Positions 53,127 to 62,775 of a DNA stretch of 64,000 bases are shown here, piece after piece. Below the pieces are notes generated by a model, which did not search any database, was not told the origin of the DNA, and was given only the letters and a program-made list of their open reading frames with translations. The stretch's first letter is position 1. Each line of letters starts with the position of its first letter. Position numbers and translations under genes: made by a program. This stretch comes from Schistocerca nitens (lineage: Eukaryota > Arthropoda > Insecta > Orthoptera > Acrididae), in NCBI RefSeq assembly GCF_023898315.1, contig NC_064615.1, positions 1,185,273,413 through 1,185,337,412 of the forward strand, read 5' to 3'.

Positions 53127-54740
53127 ACATACTTTATAAGCTTGATGCTCAAGGCGAACCGTTCATGTACCCCCTACTACTAAGTATATTACTTCATCAA
53201 TAACTGATCGCTGGCGATACGAGATAATACTGACCGAAAATCAACGATGGGTGGACATGTCTCATACGTTTTTCTTGCGAGTGCTATCACCATGTCTTAG
53301 AAAGAGAGGTTTAATCGTCTTACAAACCGCTAGGTGTTAAAAAACCCGATCCCAACAACTACTGTACGTTACTGTCACAAGCGGTCTTGGTTCTACATGT
53401 GCACACAAGTATCCATGTTAAAGGCTATATCAGCTTTATAAATCCACGTATGGCATTAACTACGAGTCACGTAGTTTTTCCCGATAAATACCAAGACGGT
53501 GATCGCCGGAGTGTATATTATCAGACCAGCAGTCGAGTTACACGTATCCCACGATGCAACCTCGTCATAAAATCGCTGAATTTTGAAAGACTAAGGAGCG
53601 TGGTATGAAAACAGCATTTGCAACCCCCCTCACGCCGGCATCGCTAGATATTTCTACAGTATTTGTAACACATTCTGTCTCAAAGCAATGTCAGAGGGTC
53701 AATGATATATCCACTGGGCTATAGGCAATGGTTGATTGAGAAGGATCACAAACAGTACATGGTATGATGATTGAGGTCGTAAGAAATGTACACTAGCTTT
53801 TCAGATCTCTAATGCCACGCTATCCACTAGAAATGCTGTCTGGGATTTGGAATCAAATCCCTCCATTCAAGCACATACCTGCGTTGGATGACAGACACAA
53901 GTGAATCATATTTCTGCCACTCTCATATCTCGAAATGAGTCACATGTCTCGATCCTGTCTGCTACAGTAAAATTCCAGCCCTGTTTCAAGTAGTCCCTAT
54001 GCATCCTGCAACAGTCCTCTCACACTCTGTGCCAACATCCCTGCAACTTTGTGCAGGTGATCGTTCCAATGTTAGTCAGAATTGAGTAGAAGTCGGTGGA
54101 AACTATATCTACCACCTTCTGCATACCATGTACAAACAGGCTAAGCTGCGACAGGACTGTGTTTTGACCATTCAATGGAAAAGGGAACTGACAGAAGGAA
54201 GAGTTTTTTTGCTACTGCACTGTGGTGCACCCCCAAACTAGATACAATTACTACAGATCCACTTCCATTCACGTCTATCTCCCCAGCATGCTATCTTCGT
54301 TTTTCTGTACCATGCATCAGGGAAAATTACGAACTATAAAAGCTCAACTAACTTCATCCGATAGAGAACTAGATAAAAATTTTACCGCATCTCCCTCCCC
54401 CAAATATATCGAAAACAAATACCGCATGCATGCAGGCATCGAGCACATGTGACGATCCTATTAAACATACAGGTATTGAGCAACTGCACAGACCAGTTTA
54501 AATTTCCATCACCTGTACTCTAGGAGGATGATCGTATCCCATGGACTATACTGTGTATCGCAAGAGACGCCCCCTGTGGCCCTGTCTTGTTGTTTGAAAA
54601 CATTATTTTTCTTCTGCTCTAACACACTTTGTACACTGCCAAACATTTTGTTTTTCTGCCACGACTTCGAGGCCTGTGTCAGGTTCTACACTGACATTAA
54701 GACGTTCTGATCCACTGCCTCTCACAGACAACAAGGATAT
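53127..54740. other. Unassigned DNA
   Basis: No gene or family was recognised. Confidence 0.4.
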
Positions 54741-54935
54741 CACCCCAAAGTACCGTTATCCAAGACGTCGCACTGTGATGCGATGACATCATTCGAGATG
54801 GCTACTGTGATGTCAGCTGATGATGTGAATACCGTTACCGAAGGTGGCTGGAAAGTGCCACACACCCCCTTCCAAGCCCCCCTGGCGGGAAGTTTGAATT
54901 TAGGATGGAAGATAGGTCAATTGGGCTACCTCTAG
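54741..54935 (+). repeat. CCAAGATGGCGG repeat module, diverged copy 2
   Basis: It starts CCCCAAAGTACCGTTATCCA and contains TGATGTCAGCTGATGATG, GGCTGGAAAGTGCCACAC and CCCCCCTGGCGGGA-like blocks in the same order as 49158-49330. The spacing is about 5.58 kb. Confidence 0.7.
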
Positions 54936-56160
54936 ACGTCACACTGTGTGAATCATATTGTTACTGCTGTTACCATAACACAACACACACATTTTTAAAT
55001 AAAAGTCATTTACAACATAAGGAAACTGAAAGAGTTTTACAGCATTGGCGTGGGTTTCCAAACTACATTTAAACTCATCTGTAACATTGACTGAATACCA
55101 GACATCTCTGCATTCCATTTCGACTGATTCCTCACATTGCAGTCATGTACGCGACCACTGTTTCAATGCTGGTCATTCCCAAAAGGTGCCACCCTTCCAC
55201 AAAACTCCTTCTCCATCTCAAACAAGCGCTGTCAGTCAATCATTATATCATAACCAACAGCGTGCCAGTGGACAGATGGGATGGAAAAGACACCGCCGAT
55301 GTACTGAAATAATAAGCATCACAGTTGGTACTCTGAACAATTTTAGCAATTTTACACTAATTTCAACACCGACCAATTACTTGACAACGTGTTTCCCAAG
55401 TTCAGTATCATAGCTAAACCACCCCTTCTCCACTTTGCGGTTATCATTGTGAATGTGTATAGATGACTATACAGTACATCCATTCATTGTTACTTCTTGA
55501 ACACATACATCATCAAAGTATAACAGACAGCACTCTACATATTTCTAACACCTCGAGCATAGTGCTTAATTTAAAATCTACCTCTATGCTGATGGGAGTC
55601 ACAGAGCATTCTCGCAGTCTTAGGGTAAAATTAGAGACTGAAAGACTCCCCTCACACTGTCATTGACTAACCTGCCCTGCAGCACCATTACCGATTTAAT
55701 CTGCAACCGACCAGAAGTAGGTCGCTACACTCCACCTCTCGTGAATGAATGGAGCTTACCGAGTCCACACCCATCCAAGTGCACGAGATTTCTAGAGATG
55801 CGCCCGTGTTGAGGAGGTTAGCACTCCTTATCGATGTATGGTAACAGATTTGAAAGTGTTGTGATGTAATAGCAGACAGTTAAGAAGAACAAGAAATGGG
55901 TGATTTTTATGCGCGATGGAGCTCCAGGCGAATGGAGTTCAACGCATTTTTTATGTAAATCAACCAAGCTATCAATTTTAAAGTATTTTTCCAGAGTCTA
56001 GGATCAATACCTGGAAGGTATTGGTAAGAGAGAACATAAACACATGCACTCCTAAGGCTACAACGTTCAGCACTTAAAACGGGCTATAATGTTAGATCGC
56101 TTGCATTTCCGACCTATCAGTCACATGAAATGTAGCGATGTTAATATTCCAGTGTAAGAA
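54936..56160. other. Unassigned DNA
   Basis: The frame at 55045-55413 (122 codons, Ser/Thr/His-rich) shows no known domain. Confidence 0.4.
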
Positions 56161-56165
56161 ATGTA

Positions 56166-57575
56166 CACTACTGACCATTAAAATTGCTACACCAAGAAGA
56201 TGGCTTGCTATAGACGCGAAATTCAACCGACAGGAAGAAGTTGCTGTGATATGCAAATGTTTAGCTTATCAGAGCATTCACACAAGGTTGGCGCCGGTGG
56301 TGACACCTACAACGTGCTGGCTGACATGAGGAAAGTTTCCAACTGATTTCTCATACACAAACAGCAGTTGACCGGCGTTGCCTGGTGAAACGTTCTTGTG
56401 ATGCCTCGTGTAAGGAGGAGAAATGCGTACCATCACGTGTCTGACTTTGATAAAGGTGAGATTGTAGTCTATCGCGATTGCGGTTTATCGTATCGCGACA
56501 CGGCTGCTCGCGTTGGTCGAGATACAATGACTGTTAGCAGAATATGGAACCGGTGGGTTCAGGAGGGTAATACGGAACGCTGTGCTGGATCCCAGCGGTC
56601 TCGTATCACTAGCAGTCGAGATGACAGGCATCTTATCCGCATGGCTGTAACAGATCATGCAGCCACGTCTCGATCCCTGAGTCAACAGATGAGGACGTTT
56701 GCAAGACAACCACCATCTGCACGAACAGTTCGACGACGTTTGCAGCAGCATGGACTATCAGCTCGGAGATCGTGCCTGCGGTACCGTTAACGCTGCATCA
56801 CTGACAGGAGCGCCTGCGATGGTGTACTCAACGACGAACCTGGGTGCACGAATGGCAAAACGTCATTTTTTCGGATTAATCCAGGTTCTGTTTACAACAT
56901 CATGATGGTCGCATCTGTGTTTGGCGACATCGCGGTGAACGCACATTGGAAGCATGTATTCGTCATCGCCGTACTGGTGTATCACCCGGTGTGATGGTAT
57001 GAGGTGCCTTTGGTTACACGTCTCGGTCACCTCTTGTTTGCATTGACGGCACTTTCAACAGCGGACGTTACATTTCAGATGTGTTACGACCCGTGGCTTT
57101 ACCCTTCGTTCAGTCCCTGCGAAACCCTTCATTTCAGTAGGATAATGCACGACCTCATGTTGCAGGTCCTGTACGGGCCTTTCTGGATACAGAAAATGTT
57201 CGACTGCTGCCCTGGCCAACACATTCTCCAGATCTCTCACCAACTGAAAACGTCTGGTCAATGGTGGCCGAGCAACTGGCTCATCACAATAAACCAGTCA
57301 CTACTCTTGATGAACTGTGGTATCGTGTTGAAGCTGTATGGGCAGCTGTACCTGTACACGCCATCCAAGCTCTGTTTGACTCAATGCCCAGGCTTATCAA
57401 GGGCGTTATTATGGCCAGAGGTGGTTGTTCTGGGTACTGATTTCTCAGGATCTATGCACCCAAATTGCGTGAAAATGTAATCACATGTCAGTTCTAGTAT
57501 AATATATTTGTCCAATGAAAACCTGTTTACCATCTGCATTTCTTCTTGGTGTAGCAATTTTAATGGCCAGTACTG
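56166..57575 (+). mobile_element. Tc1-family transposon, inactive copy
   Basis: Left end CACTACTGACCATTAAAATT and the inverse of the right end (CAGTACTGGCCATTAAAATT) continue as GCTACACCAAGAAGA for about 35 bp. TA lies on both sides (56164-56165 and 57576-57577). It differs from the intact Tc1 at 42466 in its ends and protein, so it is a different family. Confidence 0.93.
56398..57440 (+). pseudogene. Tc1 transposase, inactivated
   Basis: Start: MPRVRRRNAYHHVSDFDKGE, then RDTAARVGRDTMTVSRIWNR (DNA-binding part, open to 56790). After a frameshift: VIFSD-stop-SRF near 56866 (the codon after the first catalytic Asp, normally Glu, is TAA), HHDGRICVWRHRGERTLEA, MV-stop-GAFGYTSRSPL (Trp to TGA), SFQ-stop-DNARPHVAGPVRAF with the second Asp kept, and WPTHSPDLSPTENVWS with the catalytic Glu. 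The D-E gap is 34 residues. At least three stops make it dead. Confidence 0.9.
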
Positions 57576-57577
57576 TA

Positions 57578-58365
57578 TTTCAAGCCCAGGACATACAGCC
57601 TTCTTCCCGGTTTCTCTACGATAAACGATGTTACTGAACCATAAAACGAAAAAACTACTGCCTTAAAACATCGGCTCTTTGTGCTACGAGCACAATATAG
57701 CTTTCCGGATATGTATAGCGTCCACTGTTCACATCCGATCACGGTTCAGAAATTATACTATGCTTGCATCAGCCCAATGTAAAATGATCATTGAGGAATA
57801 CATCTTACAACGAAACAGATAAACGCGTAGCAGCAGCATCCGACATGTGAAAATTACAAGTCATCCCGCCACTAACTCTGTAAACAGCACAACTGTCAGG
57901 TAAATGTATACACGGAGATTGCAGTGCCTCACAAGCATCTATCGCTAACTTAGCTATGAAGCTGAAGTCTTGATTTTACACCCAAGATGCAACAGGGGGA
58001 TGGAGTATATCGCAAAAATCATAGGTTGTTTAGAGGAATGTGACACTTTTCATCACACATAACATGGAAGACCTCTGATGACTGACAGGTTTACCATTAA
58101 TGATCGCAAGTAGACAGTGCTTTAAACCACATACAGAACACATAGCTGTATACGAGTAGAATGCAGGCTATGTCACTTGACCGATGCCTCCTCACAGAAC
58201 AGTGATAAAATTGACTACAGCAACTTCTCCCTCTCTATAATGCATCATCACTCCACTATTAAATCGTACCTAATTACAGTTCCATCTCAATCGACCACCC
58301 TGTCCGCTATCTGTTATCCTTTAACGCAGATACATGTAAGTTTAGAGGAAGATGGTTCTCTGTCT
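57578..58365. other. Unassigned DNA
   Basis: No gene or family was recognised. Confidence 0.4.
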
Positions 58366-58368
58366 TCC

Positions 58369-59564
58369 TGAAAAGCATCAAATACAGTAGTCAACTCATG
58401 TGTATCACTGTTACCTCAATAGACATGCAGTAGAATTCTGCCTTGACGGAAAAAAGTAACTGTTTCCCTGGTTCCCTTCACTTCCATGTCGAAGTTTTCT
58501 CAGACACCTCTTGCTGTCACATGATTGTTTCCATGTACAAATTGTTCTGCATCAAGCAGAAGACGTGCAAGTACATCCTCAATTTCCCCACATTTCGGTG
58601 TAAATTAGTCAATTCATACCTATCCCCCAGTCATTTTTCGCAAATCTACCGATCTTATGTCAGTTACATCCACGCGATCATGACATAACCTCTCGTTCTG
58701 TGTTCTAGAAGTGCTTGTAAATGTAGCACAGCTGCCAACACCTAGCCCAAAATGCACTGATTGGGAGGTATCCAGTCACCTCCACATTTTGAAAGCGTTT
58801 GCTCTGTTTTCTGTATGTCTGTGTATATGCATTGCGGATGGCTCCCAGGACCCAGTCCCCTCTGCTGGTGGACCAAACTTCGAACACAGAATACGTGTTC
58901 AGATGTAATGCGTGGTTGGTCTAACTGCGAACCCTATCCCAGATGTGATGTGTGGTGAATCCGCCTCCGAACATCGGTCATAGTGCACAGTAGATCCACA
59001 CTTGAACGGTAACACAGATGTGGTATGTTGTGGATCTGCATTTCAACACTGCTTTGTACATTGTGCGTAGCAGATCCACCTTCAAGCCACATCCTGTGAG
59101 CAGCATATTGTGGATCTGCATCCCGACATCGCTCCGGATATAATGTGCGGCGGTTCCACACTCGAACGCTAACTCGGTTGTACTGCGGGTCTTGGGAGCT
59201 GCCCACGACACATGCACATACACAGTTATGCAGAAAACAGAGCAGACACTCTCCAAATGTGGAGGCGACTGGACACAATCAGTAGAATTGCGAAAAATGA
59301 CGGGGGGATAGGTATAAATTGACCGAATATGCAACAAAATGTGGGGAAATTGAGGAAGTACTTGCGCGTCTTCTGCTTGGCGCAGAACAATTTGTACATG
59401 GGAACAAGCATGCGACAGCAAGAGGTATCCGAGAAAACATCGACATGGAAGTGAAGGAAACCAAGGAAACAGTAACTTTTTTTCCGTTGAGGCAGCATTC
59501 TACTGCACATCTATTGAGGTAACAGTGATACACGCAAGTTTACTACTGTATTTGACGCTTTTCA
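58369..59564. repeat. 1.2-kb imperfect palindrome
   Basis: The left arm (58369-58655, then 58773-58860) and right arm (59564-59278, then 59270-59190) are inverse complements at roughly 80-85 percent by eye. Examples are TGAAAAGCATCAAATACAGT against ACTGTATTTGACGCTTTTCA at the tips, and TTTCCCTGGTTCCCTTCACT. An extra segment of about 110 bp sits in the left arm (58656-58770). The centre is the 40-bp minisatellite. Frames on both strands are repeat artefacts. Confidence 0.82.
58868..59189. repeat. About 40-bp minisatellite, eight units, at the palindrome centre
   Basis: Units begin at 58868, 58915, 58955, 58990, 59030, 59070, 59110 and 59150 with GTGGATCTGCATTCGAAC-like starts (GTAGATCCACACTTGAAC, GCGGTTCCACACTCGAAC and so on). 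Five of the eight are exactly 40 bp. Confidence 0.85.
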
Positions 59565-59767
59565 TATAGGTAAAAGAGGGGTTCTCTACATTTTCAACTA
59601 CCTAGTTTCAACTACTTTTCGAGGTCATCCAACCACTCACTTCCACATCTGAAATAGAGGCACATAGATCGATGTATGTAGGAAATGTCATAGGATTTTC
59701 GGTAGGTTAGCGAATAAGATAGGTAAATATCCCCTTACAAAATATTTATTAACTTTTGCATATACAT

Positions 59768-61040
59768 TTACACACAGAAAAAAATTCTTTTCTTATTTTT
59801 GTTTGGTGTAGCTTTAATAATCTTCAATTTAATTTTTAGCTTATAGCTTAAATCCGTCTCTGAATCGTCTATTTCCTTCTCCAACCAGTCATTTGACAAA
59901 TACAGAGAAGGTATATTCTGGAATTCTAATACATGTGCAATTTTCTTCCTGTAAAATACTTGTGTTATGGCTTTAAGTATTAGCTCTGTTCCTTCCTACA
60001 GTTCTTCTAGGCGAGAGCATTCGCGGATTTTAATTTTTCCTCGTATGAATGAAACAACAAGTTCACTGTTACCAGTCACCGTTTTATTTATTTCCACGGC
60101 GCGTTTCGAAGGTTTAAACCTCCATCATCGGGTGGATTTACATTAGTAAGTATTATATTTGTGTGTGTGTTGTGTTACGATTTTTGGAGGAACTTGTGGC
60201 ACTGCCTAGTGGAGAAACGAGACGCTATTTCAGAATATGGTTTAGGATTTTCCTCGTATCTCCTCCATGACGCTATTGTTAAAGCGTTCCACATCTTCCT
60301 GTGTAAATGTCGGCAACTCTTCTGCTCCACATTCTTGCCGGATTTCTGTATACAACTTTAAGTTTACGACTTTTGCAAACGAGTGTCCATTAAACGTAGT
60401 TATCCATCAGTTTTAAACTCCACAAATGGCTGTTCTGTTGATAGGTGGACAACATTCAGCTCGCCATACTTAGAATATAGCCATCCTTTTTAAGCCTATC
60501 CAAATGGGAATAGAGCTTAATAAACACATTTTTCGTGTATCCCTTAATATAGGAAACGCTCTCGATTCCACTGATTTCGGCCAATACACCAACACATGAA
60601 CAGCTTCCATGACTGTTTACTGTAATTGCCAATATTTTGTATCCCCCGCTCTTAGTCAGATTTTTCCGTACAGAATGTTTAAATCCGTATGTAAACCTGG
60701 CATGCACATCGGCAATAGCTTCTTCCTTTTCCAATTGCAGCTTATGTTCCTCCTTTATAGCAGCTGTCTTACCCATATACTCCAATTTCCTTTTTTTTTA
60801 CTTTGAGGTCCTCCATTTCCAGTTTTCGTTTCCTTACACTTAATGCATTAACTGCACTTAAAGGAGTAATTTCTTTAACGGGGAGTGGTTAAAGTCTGTT
60901 TGATACTTTGGTCCTTTTTCTTAAGACTTGGGGTACAACATTATTTGTAGGAACCAGTCCCAATTCGACGATATCTATATCGGACGGTACTGTGGAGAAC
61001 AGGGTTCTAGGCTGAGAAAAATAAGTTTCTCCTGCTTTAA
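59768..61040 (-). pseudogene. Unrecognised decayed ORF, roughly 350-400 codons
   Basis: No family is recognised. On the minus strand a coherent coding pattern runs from about 61035 (FSTVPSDIDIVELGLVPTNN, VVPQVLRKRTKVSNRL-stop) through PLSAVNALSVRKRKLEMEDL, KLQLEKEEAIADVHARFTYG, SGGYKILAITVNSHGSCSCV, GIESVSYIKGYTKNVFIKLY, DGWLYSKYGELNVVHLSTEQ and FAKVVNLKLYTEIRQECGAE. It ends with FYRKKIAHVLEFQNIPSLYL and KATPNKNKKR, TAA at 59768-59770 and AATAAA (59745-59750 on the plus strand as TTTATT). The part near 60780-60860 is Lys/Glu-rich, probably coiled coil. Two or three one-base shifts, two stops and a 201-bp insertion interrupt it. Its 5' end is cut by the RTE LINE. It could be a DNA-transposon protein or a retired host gene. 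Confidence 0.5.
60047..60247 (-). mobile_element. 201-bp retroelement-end fragment with TSD and degenerate hammerhead
   Basis: The 12-bp duplication ttttcctcgtat is at 60035-60046 and 60248-60259. On the minus strand the insert holds CCAC, CCGATGA, the palindromic stem AGGTTTAAACCT, GAAA, CGCGCC, GTGG. That is the hammerhead order with U4 changed to C and no U before the cleavage base. It resembles the end of a Penelope-like or related family distinct from the one at 22 kb. Confidence 0.7.
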
Positions 61041-61459
61041 CATAACACTCCTCCCCCCATGAACCATGGACCTTGCCGTTGGTGGGGAGGCTTGCGTGCC
61101 TCAACGATACAGATAGCCGTACCGTAGGTGCAACCACAAAGGAGGGGTATCTGTTGAGAGGCCAGACAAACGTGTGGTTCCTGAAGAGGGGCAGCAGCCT
61201 TTTCAGTAGTTGCAGGGGCAACAGTCTGGATGATTGACTGATCTGGCGTTGTAACAATAACCAAAACGGCCTTGCTGTGCTGCTACTGCGAACGGCTGAA
61301 AGCAAGGGGAAACTACAGCCATAATTTTTCCCTAGGGCATGCAGCTTTACTGTATGGTTAAATGATGATGGCATCCTCTTGGGTAACATATTCCGGAAGT
61401 AAAATAGTCCCCCATTCGGATCTCTGGACGGGGACTACTCAAGAGGACGTCGTTATCAG

Positions 61460-62183
61460 GAGAAAGAAAACTGGCATTCTACGGATCGGAGCGTTGAATG
61501 TCAGATCCCTTAATCAGGCAGGTAGGTTAGAAAATTTAAAAAGGGAAATGGATAGGTTAAAGTTAGATATAGTGGGAATTAGTGAAGTTCGGTGGCAGGA
61601 GGAACAAGACTTCTGGTCAAGTGAATACAGGATTATATATATACAAACTCAAATAGGGGTAATGCAGGAGTAGGTTTAATAATGAATAAAAAAATAGGAG
61701 TGCGGGTAAGCTACAACAAACAGCATAGTGAACGTATTATAGTGGCCAAGATAGACACGAATCCCATGCCTACTACAGTAGTACAAGTTTATATGCCAAC
61801 AAGCTCTGCAGATGACGAAGAAATTGAAGAAATGTATGATGAGATAAAAGAAATTATTCAGGTAGTGAAGGGAAACGAAAATTTAATAGTCATGGATGAC
61901 TGGAATTCGACAGTAGGAAAAGGGAGAGAAGGAAACAGTAGGTGAATATGGATTGGGGCTAAGAAATGAAAGAGGAAGCCGTCTGTTAGAATTTTGCACA
62001 GAGCATAACTTAATCATAGCTAACACTTGGTTCAAGAATCATAAAAGAAGGTTGTATACATGGAAGAATCCTGGAGATACTAAAAGGTATCAGATAGATT
62101 ATATAATGGTAAGACAGAGATTTAGGAACCAGGTTTTAAATTGTAGGACATTTCCAGGGGCAGATGTGGACTCTGTAGATTAA
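61460..62183 (+). pseudogene. RTE endonuclease domain, broken
   Basis: Blocks: LRIGALNVRSLNQAGRLENL (61476-61540), LKLDIVGISEVRWQEEQDFW (catalytic Glu), a stop at 61671 after a small deletion, VGLIMNKK in the next frame, VVQVYMPTSSADDEEIEEMY, and LIVMDDWNSTVGKG (usual GDWN with Gly to Asp). After another shift come TWFKNHKRRLYTWKNPGDTK, YQIDYIMVRQRFR and FPGADVDSVD-stop. The SDH motif expected after VDS is missing, as if a short deletion removed it. The enzyme is dead. Confidence 0.85.
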
Positions 62184-62204
62184 AACTGAAGAAATTGCAA
62201 AAAG

Positions 62205-62775
62205 GTGGGAATTTAAGGAGATGGGACCTGGATAAACTGAAAGAACCAGAGGTTGTACAGAGTTTCAGGGAGAGCATAAGGGAACAATTGACAAGAATGG
62301 GGGAAAGAAATACAGTAGAAGACGAATGGGTAGCTCTGAGGGATGAAGTAGTGAAGGCAGCAGAGTAGGTAAAAAGACGAGGGCTAGTAGAAATCGTTGG
62401 GTAACAGAAGAAATACTGAATTTAATTGATGAAAGGAGAAAATACAAAAATGCAGTAAATGAAATAGGCAAAAAGGAAAACAAACGTCTCAAAAATGAGA
62501 TCGACAGGAAGTGGAAAATGGCTAAGCAGGCATGGCTAGAGGACACATGTAAGGATGTGGAGGCTTATCTCACTAGGGGTACGATAGATACAGCCTACAG
62601 GAAAATTAAAGAGACCTTTGGAGAAAAGAGAGCCACTTGTATGAATATCAAGAGCTCTGATGGAAACCCAGTTCTAAGCAAAGAAGGCAAAGCAGAAGGG
62701 TGGAAGGAGTATATAGAGGGTCTATACAAGGCGATGTACTTGAGGACAATATTATGGAAATGGAAGAGGATGTAG
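62205..62775 (+). pseudogene. RTE connector region between endonuclease and RT
   Basis: Charged segment: GDLDKLKE-like, then ERRKYKNAVNEIGKKENKRL (62430-62490) and, in the open frame 62518-62775, KQAWLEDTCKDVEAYLTRGT and NIKSSDGNPVLSKEGKAEGW. One base appears lost near 62730 (AAGGCGATG), which shifts the following RT into another frame. Confidence 0.8.

Noticed and set aside
49158..54935. LTR retrotransposon with the CCAAGATGGCGG modules as LTRs
   Set aside because: No TG...CA ends, primer-binding site or coding domain between them. Kept only as a finding about paired repeats.
58705..59533. Cys-rich frames on both strands
   Set aside because: They cross the palindrome arms and the 40-bp minisatellite, and similar frames on opposite strands are a consequence of the inverted repeat.
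60889..61389. 166-codon minus-strand frame
   Set aside because: Its upper part is the complement of the RTE leader. Only the part below about 61040 belongs to the unrecognised relic.
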